Notes under the pieces: model-generated
The model's database searches: none
Told to the model about the DNA's origin: nothing
The model's input: the letters and a program-made list of their open reading frames with translations, nothing else
In this document: piece by piece, positions 19,501 to 29,100 of the stretch
Position numbering within the stretch: the first letter of the stretch is position 1
Layout of the letters: every line of letters starts with the position of its first letter
Assembly (NCBI RefSeq): GCF_042956465.1
Contig: NZ_JBIBGL010000007.1
Location: forward strand, 434,001 to 498,000
From: Embleya sp042956465
GTDB taxonomy: Bacteria; Actinomycetota; Actinomycetes; Streptomycetales; Streptomycetaceae
DNA length: 64,000 nucleotides
Reading direction: 5' to 3'
Position numbers and translations under genes: made by a program

Positions 19501-22500
19501 GCGGCGGTGTCGGCGTTCGGGGTGAGCGGGACGAACGCCCACGTCATCCTCGAACTTCCGGAGGACGACGGTCGGCAGGTCGAGGAGCCCACGACGCGGC
19601 CCACGGGCGGCGTGTTGCCCTGGGTGTTGTCGGGTCGGACCCCGGAGGCGCTGCGGGCGCAGGCCGGCCGGATCCGAGGTGCACTGGGCGAGGACCCCGT
19701 GGACGTCGGCTTCGCACTGGTCACGTCACGCGCGCTGTTCGCCGAACGAACCGTGCTGGTCGGCGATTCGGCCACGCGGGCGGCGGGCTTGGACGCGGTG
19801 ACGCGCGGCGAGGGCGCCGCGGGCGTGGTGACCGGGTCGGCCGGGCCGCTCGGGAAGACCGTGTTCGTCTTTCCCGGGCAAGGCTCGCAGTGGGCGGGCA
19901 TGGCTGCGGAACTTCACTCCCAATCACCCGTGTTCGCGGCGCGATTCGAGGAATGTGCGGCGGCCCTCGCGAAATTCGTCGATTGGTCGCCGGTCGAGGT
20001 GTTGGCGGGTGTGTCGGGTGCGCCGTCGTTGGATCGGGTGGATGTGGTCCAGCCGGTGTTGTGGGCGGTGTTGGTGTCGTTGGCCGAGGTGTGGCGGTCC
20101 TTCGGGGTGGCCCCGGATGCGCTGGTGGGTCATTCGCAGGGGGAGATCGCGGCGGCGGTGGTGGCGGGTGGGTTGTCCCTGGAGGACGGCGCCACGGTCG
20201 TCGTGCTGCGCAGCCGGGCCATCGTCGCGCTGTCGGGTCGGGGCGGGATGGCGTCGGTGGCCGAGCCGGTGGCGGCGGTCGGTGAGCGGCTTGCCGGGTG
20301 GGGCGGGCGGATTTCCGTTGCGGCGGTGAACGGCCCCGGGCAGGTGGTCGTCTCCGGAGAGCCGGAGGCGCTCGCGGAGCTGGTCGCGTCGGTGACGGCG
20401 GAGGGTGGCCGGGCTCGCCTGATTCCGGTGGACTATGCGTCGCATTCGGCGCAAGTCGACACAATCCGTGAGCGGATCGTGGCGGATCTGGCCGGGATCG
20501 CGCCCGTCTCCGGGACCGTCCCGGTGTGGTCGACGGTGACCGGTGACTGGATCGATACGGCGCAGCTGGACGGCGCGTACTGGGCGACCAATCTGCGCGA
20601 GACGGTGCGGTTCGAGGAGGCCGTGCGGGGGCTTGCGGCGGCGGGGCACGGGGTGTTCGTGGAGGTGAGTCCGCATCCGGTGTTGACGTCGGCGATCGAG
20701 GCGACGTTGGAGGAGGCGGACACGCCGGATCCGGTCGTGGTGGGTACGCTGCGCCGCGACCAGGGCGGCCTGCAACGCCTGTACACCTCGCTGGCCGAAG
20801 CCTTCGTCCGCGGCGTGCCGGTGGACTGGACCGCCGCGTTCGCCGGCGCTCGACCGCGCCCGGTCGATCTGCCCACGTATCCCTTCGAGCGCAGGCGCTA
20901 CTGGCTCGACGCCGGGGACCAGGCCGGGTCGACCGGGTCGAAGGGCGGCGGTGCGGGACCGGTGGACACGATCGACGCGGCGTTCTGGGCGCTCGTGCAG
21001 AGCGGCGACCGGGACGGGCTGGTCGAGGCGTTGGGCTCGGACGCCTCGGCGGAGTCGCTGGAGGCGGTGTTGCCGGCACTGTCCTCGTGGTGGGACCGCA
21101 GGCGCTCCGGCGCCACGCTGGACGCGTGGCGGCACCGGATCGTCTGGCGCCCGGTCGGTGGTTCCGAGCCCGGCAGCCTGCGCGGCACCTGGTTGCTCGT
21201 GGTGCCCGAGGAGGCGGCGGCGACCGCCTGGGCGGATTTCCTGACCGCCCTGCTGGCCGACGCCGGGGCCCGGGTCGAACGGGTGCCGGTGGCGCGCGAC
21301 CACGGTGAGCGGGAGGCGCTGCGGGTCCTGTTGACAGGACGGCACGAGCCGGTCGCGGGTGTGGTGTCGCTGTTGGCCCTGGCCGAGGGCACGGTGGACG
21401 GGTTCGACGCGGTGCCGTGGGGTGCGGCGGCGACGGTGGCGCTGGTTCAGGCGCTGGACGACGCCGGTGTGCCCGCGCCGCTGTGGGCGGTCACCGGTGG
21501 TGCGGTGTCGGTGGGCGCGGCGGACCGGGTCCGGGTGCCCGAACAGGCACAGGTATGGGGCTTCGGCGGGGTCGTCGCGGCCGAGAGCCCGCAATCCTGG
21601 GGCGGTCTGATCGACCTGCCGGGCGAGTACCCGGGCCCCGACGCCGAAGCACCCGCGTGGGCCCGCCTGGTGGCGGTGCTGGCCGGTGCGGTGGACGAGA
21701 AAGACGTCGCCGTGCGGTTGAGCGGGGTGTGGGGGCGCCGGTTGGTGCGTGCGCCGCTCGGTGCCGCGCGACCGGCCGGGACATGGCATCCGTCGGGCAC
21801 CGTCCTGGTCACCGGTGGCACCGGTGCGCTGGGCGGGCGGGTTGCTCGCTGGGCGGCGGAGCGCGGGGCCGAACACGTGCTGCTGGTCAGCCGTACCGGC
21901 GCGGACGCGCCCGGTGCGGGCCGGCTGGCCGAGGAGGTGCGCGCACTGGGGGCCAGGGTGTCCTTCGCGTCGTGCGACGTGGGCGACCGGGACGCGCTGG
22001 CGGCCGTACTGGGCGCCATTCCGGCGGAATTCCCGCTGACCGCGGTGTTGCACGCGGCGGCGATCCTGGACGACGCGGTGATCGGCGAGTTGACCGTGGA
22101 ACAGCAGCAGCGGGTGTTGCGGGTCAAGGTGGACGGCGCCCGACACCTCGACGAACTCACCCGGGACGCGGACCTGTCGGCGTTCGTGCTGTTCTCCTCG
22201 ATGGCCGGCCTGTGCGGCGTCGCCGGCCAGGGCAACTACGCGCCGGGCAACGCGTATCTGGATGCGCTCGCGGCCCGGCGTCGGGCCGACGGGTTGCCGG
22301 CGACCTCGGTGTCCTGGGGGCACTGGGCCGGTGGCGGGATCGCCGCGCCGGAGATCGAGGAGCGACTCGGTCGACAGGGGCTGACCATGCTCGATCCGGA
22401 GCTCGCGGTCGAGGCGCTGGGGCGGATCCTGGACGCGGACGAGAGTCACCTGGCGGTGTGCGACATCGACTGGGACGTGTTGTTCCGAGGCCGTCCACAC

Positions 22501-23121
22501 CCGCTGGTCGCGGAACTCCTGCGCGCACCGGTGACATCGGCCGGAGCAACCGGCTCGGCCCCGGCCGCGGTCGAGACGGCGGCGGGCAGGTTGACCGCGG
22601 CGCTGGTGGAACTGGCCGAGGAGGAGCGCCGGCCGCATCTGGTCCGGCTGGTGCGCGCCCAGGCGGCGATCGTGCACGGTCACCCGTCCGCCGACGCGGT
22701 GGCGCCCGGAAAGCCGTTCCGAGACCAGGGGTTCGACTCGTTGACGGCGGTCGAGCTGCGCAATCGGCTGACCGCCGAGACCGGCCTGCGGCTGCCCGCG
22801 ACGCTGGTCTTCGACTACCCGACCCCGAACGCGCTCGCCGAGTTCCTGCACGGCGAACTCGTGCCGCACACGGTCCCGAGCGCCGACGCCGTGCGGGCCG
22901 AGATCGACCGGTTGGAGGAGTTGCTGGCGCATGCCGCCGCCGATCCGGCCGAGCACGCGGCAACCGCGCTACGCCTGGCCGAGATCGCCGCGCGCTGGGC
23001 CGCCGGCACGCCCGCCGACGCCACCGACCGGGCCGAAGTCGCGAGCATCGCCGAGGAGATCGACTCGGCCGGCGACGACGAGCTCATCGAATTCATCGGC
23101 AAGCAGTTCGGCATCTCCTGA
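13549..23121 (+). CDS. Type I modular PKS: extension modules 2 and 3
   Basis: This 3190-residue protein opens with a coiled-coil docking segment (residues 1-33, EEKLRDYL) and carries two modules of identical design. Module 2: KS Cys207, AT Ser657 with YASH at 757-760, KR with LDD at 1293-1295 and Tyr1350, ACP Ser1517. Module 3: KS Cys1750, AT Ser2196 with YASH at 2296-2299, KR with LDD at 2840-2842 and Tyr2897, ACP Ser3064. Both ATs are predicted methylmalonyl-specific and both KRs B-type (D-hydroxyl), so each module should add a methyl-branched hydroxy unit. The C-terminal tail (about 3105-3190) is a helical docking domain. ATG 13549 follows GGAAAAGGCAG. Several stretches are near-identical at DNA level between modules 2, 3, 5 and 6. 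Confidence 0.95.
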   Translation: MANEEKLRDYLTRVTADLHQARRRLRENEEARNEPIAVVGIGCRLPGGVHSAADLWQLVAEGRDAIGGFPTDRGWDLDGLYDADPDAVGKTYTRQGGFLYDAAEFDASFFGLSPREALGADPQQRLLLETAWEALEDAGIDPAAVRGSATGVFAGVIAQEYTPRLYKTTPDRVDGYVLTGSTTSVASGRISYTFGFEGPAVTVDTACSSSLVALHLAAQSLRSGECGLALAGGATVMASPGMFVEFARQRGLSADGRCKAFAGAADGTGWAEGVGLLVLERLSDARRAGRRVLAVIRGSAVNQDGTSSQLTAPNGPAQQRVIRSALANAGLTPADVDAVEAHGTGTRLGDPIEAQALLATYGRDRAPERPLWLGSLKSNIGHAQAAAGVAGVIKMVQALRHGVLPETLHVDEPTSHVDWSSGGVRLLTRAQPWPETGAPRRAAVSAFGVSGTNAHVILELPDEDGESAPVRAQASAPSTPWVLSGKSAQALRAQAARLADHLDAQPGAGAEEIGFSLATSRSVFAERAVVVGADPAALTTGLGALAHGQAAPGLVTGSADAAGRTVFVFPGQGSQWTGMAADLYAQSPTFAARFDECAKAIEPHVDWSPVEVLAGVSGAPSLDRVDVVQPVLWAVLVSLAEVWRSFGVTPDALVGHSQGEIAAAVVAGGLSLEDGATVVVLRSRAIVALSGRGGMASVASAESEVRARIAGWGGRISVAAVNGPGQVVVSGEPEALAELVASVTAEGGRARLIPVDYASHSAQVEEIRERIVADLAGITPVSGSIPVWSTVTDDWIDTARLDGAYWATNLRETVRFAAAVRGLVEADHGVFVEVSPHPVLTAAIQETLEEVGAADTVVVGTLRRDQGDLVRLHTSLAEAFVRGVPVVWDAAFEAEAVGRVALPTYAFQRERFWLDTGEYAPPTAAAVDSAFWDLVEGGDRAGLSAALGDVDGDLAEPLGAVLPALSSWWERRRSDAVGDAWRHRIVWRPVASANEGRLAGTWLLLVPEGLQDTPWAEWFGAAPTASGARALPVVVGRDRVDRSALGALLAAALAAADEPVAGIVSLLALAEGPVAGFPAVPWGAAATVALIQGLGDAGVSIPVWAVTSGAVSVGDEDPVRAPEQAQVWGFGGIAAAELPDLWGGLIDVPAEIPADAVPARLASVLSGAAGESEIAVRGSAVWARRLVRAPHGARATGSWQPSGTVLITGGTGALGGHVARWVAGRGAAHVLLVSRSGADAADAPELAAELAGLGVQVSFAACDVGDRAALADVLAGIPAEFPLTAVFHAAAVLDDGLIADLSIDQLDRVLRVKVDGARHLDELTRDLDLSAFVLFSSLAGICGVPGQGNYAPGNAHLDALAAQRRTAGLPATAISWGHWAGGGIAAPEVEQRLARQGLRMLDPESAVRVLGQVLDADESHLTVCDIDWDVLFRDRRAPLVGELRQTNRPDAAAPATPRAEPGAGGNDFAARLTGLGAADRLRFLVEVVRTQAAVVQGHRSATAVDPGKPFREQGFDSLTAVELRNRLTAETGLRLPATLVFDYPTPNALAEFLRGELLGEVETTDDATTAQGEAHADDPVVIVGMACRLPGGVTSPADLWRLVAAGTDAVGEFPTDRGWDVEALYDPDPDRVGTSYTRRGAFLPDATEFDAAFFGISPREALAMDPQQRLLLETAWEAFERAGINPDTLVGSRTGVFAGMAGHDYGRGSTETPPGLEGYLGTGSAGSVASGRISYSFGFEGPAVTVDTACSSSLVALHLAAQSLRSGESDLALAGGVAVMATPGMFVEFSRQRGLSVDGRCKAFAGAADGTGWAEGVGLLLLERLSNARRNGHRVLAVVRGSAVNQDGASNGLTAPNGPSQQRVIRQALANAGVSAADVDVVEAHGTGTTLGDPIEAQALLATYGQGRDADRPLWLGSLKSNIGHAQAAAGVAGVIKMVEALRHGVLPKTLHVDEPSPHVDWSVGAVRLLTRARPWPESDRPRRAAVSAFGVSGTNAHVILELPEDDGRQVEEPTTRPTGGVLPWVLSGRTPEALRAQAGRIRGALGEDPVDVGFALVTSRALFAERTVLVGDSATRAAGLDAVTRGEGAAGVVTGSAGPLGKTVFVFPGQGSQWAGMAAELHSQSPVFAARFEECAAALAKFVDWSPVEVLAGVSGAPSLDRVDVVQPVLWAVLVSLAEVWRSFGVAPDALVGHSQGEIAAAVVAGGLSLEDGATVVVLRSRAIVALSGRGGMASVAEPVAAVGERLAGWGGRISVAAVNGPGQVVVSGEPEALAELVASVTAEGGRARLIPVDYASHSAQVDTIRERIVADLAGIAPVSGTVPVWSTVTGDWIDTAQLDGAYWATNLRETVRFEEAVRGLAAAGHGVFVEVSPHPVLTSAIEATLEEADTPDPVVVGTLRRDQGGLQRLYTSLAEAFVRGVPVDWTAAFAGARPRPVDLPTYPFERRRYWLDAGDQAGSTGSKGGGAGPVDTIDAAFWALVQSGDRDGLVEALGSDASAESLEAVLPALSSWWDRRRSGATLDAWRHRIVWRPVGGSEPGSLRGTWLLVVPEEAAATAWADFLTALLADAGARVERVPVARDHGEREALRVLLTGRHEPVAGVVSLLALAEGTVDGFDAVPWGAAATVALVQALDDAGVPAPLWAVTGGAVSVGAADRVRVPEQAQVWGFGGVVAAESPQSWGGLIDLPGEYPGPDAEAPAWARLVAVLAGAVDEKDVAVRLSGVWGRRLVRAPLGAARPAGTWHPSGTVLVTGGTGALGGRVARWAAERGAEHVLLVSRTGADAPGAGRLAEEVRALGARVSFASCDVGDRDALAAVLGAIPAEFPLTAVLHAAAILDDAVIGELTVEQQQRVLRVKVDGARHLDELTRDADLSAFVLFSSMAGLCGVAGQGNYAPGNAYLDALAARRRADGLPATSVSWGHWAGGGIAAPEIEERLGRQGLTMLDPELAVEALGRILDADESHLAVCDIDWDVLFRGRPHPLVAELLRAPVTSAGATGSAPAAVETAAGRLTAALVELAEEERRPHLVRLVRAQAAIVHGHPSADAVAPGKPFRDQGFDSLTAVELRNRLTAETGLRLPATLVFDYPTPNALAEFLHGELVPHTVPSADAVRAEIDRLEELLAHAAADPAEHAATALRLAEIAARWAAGTPADATDRAEVASIAEEIDSAGDDELIEFIGKQFGIS
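15367..15643 (+). repeat. AT-domain segment duplicated between modules 2 and 3
   Basis: This 277-base stretch of the module 2 AT matches 19984-20260 of module 3 at a constant offset of 4617 with only a few differences, silent choices included. That indicates recent gene conversion or duplication. Confidence 0.8.
19180..19562 (+). repeat. KS C-terminal segment duplicated in module 6 (copy A)
   Basis: These 383 bases match 32874-33256 at a constant offset of 13694 with about ten mismatches and no gaps. Codons here use many GTG/TTG/GGT choices, unlike flanking sequence rich in CTG/GTC/GGC, so the block looks like a converted patch. Positions 19279-19418 are also identical to 29588-29727 in module 5. 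Confidence 0.85.
19981..20829 (+). repeat. AT-domain segment duplicated in module 6 (copy A)
   Basis: This 849-base block covers most of the module 3 AT and matches 33687-34535 at a constant offset of 13706 without gaps. Differences are clustered, mainly around the sequence after the active-site Ser, which suggests mosaic gene conversion. Confidence 0.85.
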
Positions 23122-23152
23122 CTTGTCGGTCCCTGCGAAAGGCACAACCATC

Positions 23153-26100
23153 ATGAGCGACCAGCAGATCCGCCACCTGCTCAAGCGGCTCACCGTCGAG
23201 CTGCACGACACCCGGGAACGGCTCAAGGAAGCACAGAACCAGACCCCCGAGCCGATCGCGATCGTCTCCGCCGCGTGCAGGCTGCCCGGTGGCGCCGAGT
23301 CGCCCGAGCAGTTGTGGCGCATCCTGGCCCAAGGCATCGACGTGGTCGGCGACTTCCCGCAGGACCGCGGCTGGGACGTCGAGGAGTTGTACGATCCGGA
23401 TCCCGATCGCCCCGGCACGTCGTACACCCGGCAGGGCGCGTTCCTCTCCGACATCGCGGGGTTCGATGCCGAGTTCTTCGGCATCTCGCCACGCGAGGCG
23501 CTCGCCACCGACCCGCAACACCGGCTCCTGCTGGAGACCGCCTGGGAGTTGTTCGAGCGGGTCGGCATCGACCCCACCACGCTGGCGGGCAGCCGGACCG
23601 GGGTCTTCGCGGGTCTGAACGGCCAGGACTACGCGGCCCGACTGACCGCGGTGCCCGACGAGGTCGGCGGTTACATCGGCAACGGCAATGCGGCGAGCGT
23701 GGCGTCCGGGCGGATCGCCTACTCGTTCGGGTTCGAGGGTCCGGCGGTGACCGTGGACACCGCGTGCTCGTCCTCGCTGGTGGCATTGCACCTGGCGGCG
23801 CACTCGCTGCGCAGCGGCGAATGCGACCTGGCGCTCGCGGGCGGCGTGACGCTGATGGCGTCACCGCTGGGGTTCATCGAGTTCTCCCGGCAGCGCGGCC
23901 TTGCCCCGGACGGACGCTGCAAGGCGTTCGCCGGCGCGGCCGACGGCACCGGCTGGTCCGAGGGAACCGGCCTGGTTCTGGTCGAACGGCTCGCCGACGC
24001 ACGTCGGTTGGGCCATCGGGTGCTCGCGGTGCTGCGCGGCAGTGCGGTCAACCAGGACGGTGCGTCCAACGGGCTGACCGCGCCGAACGGCCCGGCCCAG
24101 CAGCGGGTGATTCGGCAGGCGCTGCGCAATGCCCGGCTGACCGCGGCCGACATCGACGCGGTCGAGGCGCACGGCACCGGGACGACGCTGGGCGACCCGA
24201 TCGAGGCGCAGGCGCTGATCGCGACCTACGGCCGGGACCGGCCCGAGGACCGGCCGTTGTGGATCGGCTCGGCCAAGTCCAACATCGGGCACACCCAGGC
24301 CGCCGCCGGGATCGTCGGCGTGATCAAGATGATCGAGGCGATGCGGCACGGCGTGCTGCCCAAGACGTTGCACGTGGACGAGCCGACCCCGCATGTGGAC
24401 TGGTCGGCGGGCGCGGTCCGCCTGCTCACCGAGGCGCGCGCGTGGCCGGAGACCGGGCGCCCGCGTCGGGTCGGCATCTCCGCCTTCGGCGCGAGCGGTA
24501 CGAACGCGCACCTGATCCTGGAGCAGCCCGAACCCGTCGAGGCCGATGCGGCCGTCCGCCCCGTCGAGACGGGTCGGTCCGACGAGGCCGTCGGATCGGG
24601 CGCAGAACGCGCGGGCGGGATGTCCGCCGTGCCGTGGCTGCTCTCCGCGCGGACACCCGCCGCGCTGCGCGCCCAGGCGGCAAAGCTCGCGGCACACGTC
24701 AGGGGCGCCGCGGTCAGGGCGCGCGACGTCGTGGACATCGGCCATTCGCTGGCCACTTCCCGGGCCAGGTTCGACGAGCGCGCCGTGCTGGTCGCCGCGG
24801 ACCCGGCCGGGTTCCTGGCCGGCCTCGACGCGCTCGCGGCCGACACGGCGGCCACGGGCCAGGCGCGCGGTTCGGCCACCGGATCCGGTTCGCTGGCCTA
24901 CCTGTTCACCGGCCAGGGCAGCCAGCGGGTCGGCATGGGCCGCGAACTGTACAACTCCTACCCCGTGTTCGCCGCCGCGTTCGACGAGATCGCCGCCGCG
25001 CTGGACGGCGAACTCGCCGGGCACGTCCGACATCCGCTGCGCGACGTGGTGTTCGGGGTCGCCGAGGACGCCGCCGAGCAGCTGGATCGCACCGTGTACG
25101 CGCAGCCGGCCCTGTTCGCGGTCGAGGTCGCGCTGTACCGGCTGTACGCGTCGTGGGGCCTGCGGCCGGACTTCGTCACGGGACACTCGCTCGGCGAACT
25201 CACCGCCGCACACGTCGCGGACGTGCTCTCGCTCGCGGACGCGGCGACGCTGGTGGCGGCCCGGGCCCGACTGATGCAGGCGATGCCGACCACCGGCGCG
25301 ATGATCGCCATCCAGGCCACCGAGGAGGAGGTCGTCGCCGCGTTGGCCGGGCGCGAGGACCTGGTCGGCATCGCGGCGATCAACGGTCCGCACGCGATCG
25401 TGCTCTCCGGTGAGACCGACGCGGCACTCGCGGTCGCCGCCGGGTTCGCCGAACAGGGCCGCAAGACGAAGCGACTGCGGGTCAGCCACGCGTTCCACTC
25501 GCCGCTGATGGCCGGCATGCTCGCCGAGTTCGAGCGGATCGCGGCCACGCTCACCTACCGGGCGCCGCGCGTTCCGGTGGTCTCCAACCTCACCGGTCGG
25601 CCCGCCGGCATCGAGGAACTGGGCGACCCCGGACACTGGGTGGCGCACGTGCGCCACGCGGTCCGCTTCCGGGACGTGATCGAACACCTCGCGACGGCCG
25701 GCGTGACCACGTATCTGGAGCTGGGCCCGGACGGCGTGTTGACCGCGATGGCCCAGGACACCCTGGCCGAGGCGCCCGCCGGCGGCGAGCCCGCCGCTGA
25801 CAAACCCGCGGCCGACGAGCCCGCGTTCGCCGCCGCGCTGCGTCGGGACCGGCCGGAGCCGGACACCGCGCTGCTCGCGCTGGGCACCGCGTACGCGCAC
25901 GGCCACGAGGTGGACTGGTCCGTGCTGTACGCCGGTTCCGGCGCACGTCGGGTCGACCTGCCGACCTACGCCTTCCAGCACCGGCGGTTCTGGATCGAGC
26001 AACCGGCAGCCGGTCCCGCGAACGCGTCCGGGCTCGGGCTCGCGGCGGCGGACCACCCGCTCCTGGCCGCCTCGCTGCGGGTGGCCACCGGCGAGGTCAC

Positions 26101-29100
26101 GGCGGCGGACGGCGGAGCCGATGCGGTGCTGCTGACCGGCCGACTGTCGGTGCGCACGCATCCGTGGTTGGCCGACCACGTCGTGTTCGGTTCGGCCCTG
26201 GTGCCCGGAACGGCCTTCGTGGAGGCGGCGATCCGGGCCGGCGACGAGGTCGGCCTGGACACCGTCGACGAGTTGGTGATCGAGGCGCCGCTGATCCTGC
26301 GCGAGCGGGACGCGGTGCATCTCCAGGTGGTGGTCGGCGACTCGGCGGGCGAGCGGGCCGACCGGCGGTCGATCGCGGTGTACGCGCGGCCGGAGCACGC
26401 CGAGCCGGACGCGCCGTGGGTGCGGCACGCGGCCGGCTTCCTGAGCGCGTCCGGGGATGCGCCGAGCGCCGCCGCCGAGCCCGAGCAGTGGCCGCCGGTC
26501 GGTGCGACGGTGCTCGACGTGAGCGGGGCCTACGCCGCGCTCGCCGAGGCGGGGATCGCATACGGGCCCGTCTTCCGGGGCCTGCGTGCCGCCTGGCGGC
26601 TCGGCGACGAACTGCTCGCCGAGGCCGCGCTGCCCGCCGAACAGCACCCGGACGCGGCCCGGTTCGGCCTCCACCCGGCGCTGCTCGACGCGGCGCTGCA
26701 CATCGCCTCGGTACGCAGCCTGGACGAGTCCCAGCCGGGCGAGGGCCGTCGCCTGCCGTTCGCCTGGAACGGTGTGCGACTGCACGCCGCCGGCGCGACC
26801 GCGCTGCGTATCCGGATCGCGATGACCGGCCCGGGGGAGCTGACCTTCAGGGCCACCGACGAGAGCGGCGCTCCGGTGGTGTCGATCGAGGCGCTGGCGA
26901 CCCGGCCGGTGACGGCGGATCAACTGGACGGGACACACTCGGCCGGTCAGGACGCGCTGTTCGAGCTCGACTGGATCGAACAACCCGCGGTCGGTGCGCC
27001 CGGTACGACCGCGGTGATCGAACTCGACGCGGACTCCGGGCGGCTCGACGACGGCACCCTCGTGCTGGTGGTCGAGGCCGCCGCCGAGGACCCCGTCGGC
27101 GCCGCGCACCGCGAGAGTGCCCGCGCCCTGGCGGCACTTCAGGGCGACGCCGAGCGCATCCTGGTGCTCACCCGCGGCGCGTTCGCCGTGGCCGACAAGG
27201 AGGTACCCGACCCGGCCGGCGCGGCGGTGGCCGGCCTGGTCCGCTCGGCCCAGTCCGAACAGCCGGGCCGGATCGTGCTGATCGACCTCGACGCGGACAC
27301 CGCCGTGCCGACCGCGGCGTACGCGACCGCGCTCGCGGCCGACGAACCGCAACTCGCGGTGCGCGCGGGGGCGCTGTACGTGCCGCGGCTGCGCCGGCCC
27401 GTGCCGCTGGATCCGCGCGAAGTGCGCGGCTGGGATCCCGAAGGCACCGTCCTGATCACCGGCGGCGTCGGGGCGCTCGGCGCCCTGTTCGCCCGCCATC
27501 TGGTGGTCGAACACGGCATGCGGCGGCTGCTGCTGACCGGCCGTCGGGGGCCGGACACCCCCGGAGCGGCCGACCTGGTCGCCGAGCTGACCGGGCTCGG
27601 CGCGCACGTGCGTGTCGCGGCGACGGACGTGTCCGACCGGGAGGCCCTGGCCGCGCTGATCGCGAGCGTGCCGGCGGCCTACCCGCTGACCGCCGTCGTG
27701 CATGCGGCCGGGGTGATCGACGACGGCGTGCTCGACGCCCTCACCCCCGAGCGGGTGTCCGCGGTACTGCGGCCCAAGGCCGACGCCGGCTGGCACCTGC
27801 ACGAGCTGACCAGGCATCAGGACCTGGCGGGCTTCGTGCTGTTCTCCTCGGTGGCGGCGGTCCTGGGCGGACCCGGCCAGGGCAACTACGCGGCGGCCAA
27901 CAGCTTCCTGGACGCACTCGCCGCCCGGCGCCGCGCGCTCGCCCTGCCGGCGGTGTCGTTGGCGTGGGGCATGTGGGCCGAGGCGGGCGGGATGACCGCG
28001 CACCTGGCCGAGGCGGACCGGCAGCGGGCGGCCCGGGCCGGGATCCGCGCGCTGGCCTCGGCGGACGGGCTGCGGCTGTTCGACCAGGTGGTGCGGCCGG
28101 ACGGTGGTTCGACCACGTCGGACCGGGCCGTGCTGATTCCCGCACCGCTGGATCCGGCGGGTCTGCGGGCCCGACCACACGCCGTACCCGCGCTGCTGCG
28201 CGGCCTGGTCCGGCCGCAGCGGCGGCAGGCGGTCAAGGCGGCCGGCGCGGCCTCGCTCGCACAGCGGTTGGCCGGACTGGGCCGGGCCGAGCGCGAGCAG
28301 GTACTGGTCGACCTGGTCCGCGCCGAGGTCGCCGGCGTACTGGGTGCCGATCCCGAGGCAGTCGGCGCCCGGCGGGCGTTCGGCGACCTGGGTATGGACT
28401 CGCTCACCGCCGTCGAACTGCGCAACCGGCTCAACGCCGGCACCGGCCTGCGGTTGCCCGCGACGCTGGTGTTCGACTACCCGACGCCGGCCGGGCTCGC
28501 CGAATACCTGCGCGGCGAACTGCTGGGCGACGTTGCGGACGCGGCTGCGCCACCGGCCGCAGCGAGCGGGCCCGTCGGCATGGCGGACGACCCGATCGTG
28601 ATCGTCGGCACGGCCTGCCGACTCCCCGGCGGCGTCGCCTCATCGGGTGATCTGTGGCGCCTGGTCGAATCCGGCACCGACGCGGTGGGGGAGTTCCCGA
28701 CCGATCGCGGCTGGGACGTCGAGGACCTGTTCGACCCGGACCCGGAGGCGGCCGGCAAGTCGTACACCAGGCACGGCGGATTCCTCTACGACGCCGCCGA
28801 CTTCGACGCGGGCTTCTTCGAGATCTCGCCGCGCGAGGCGCTGGCCACCGATCCGCAGCAGCGGCTGCTCCTGGAGACCACGTGGGAGGTGATCGAGCGG
28901 GCCGGCATCGACCCGACCACGCTGCGCGGCAGCCGGACCGGCGTGTTCGCCGGCGTGATGTACCACGACTACGCGCCGCATCCGGGCAACGTGCCCAGCG
29001 CGTTGGAGGGTTACGTCGGCAACGGCAACGCGGGCAGCGTCGCCTCCGGTCGGATCTCCTACTCGTTCGGCTTCGAGGGCCCGGCGGTCACCGTCGACAC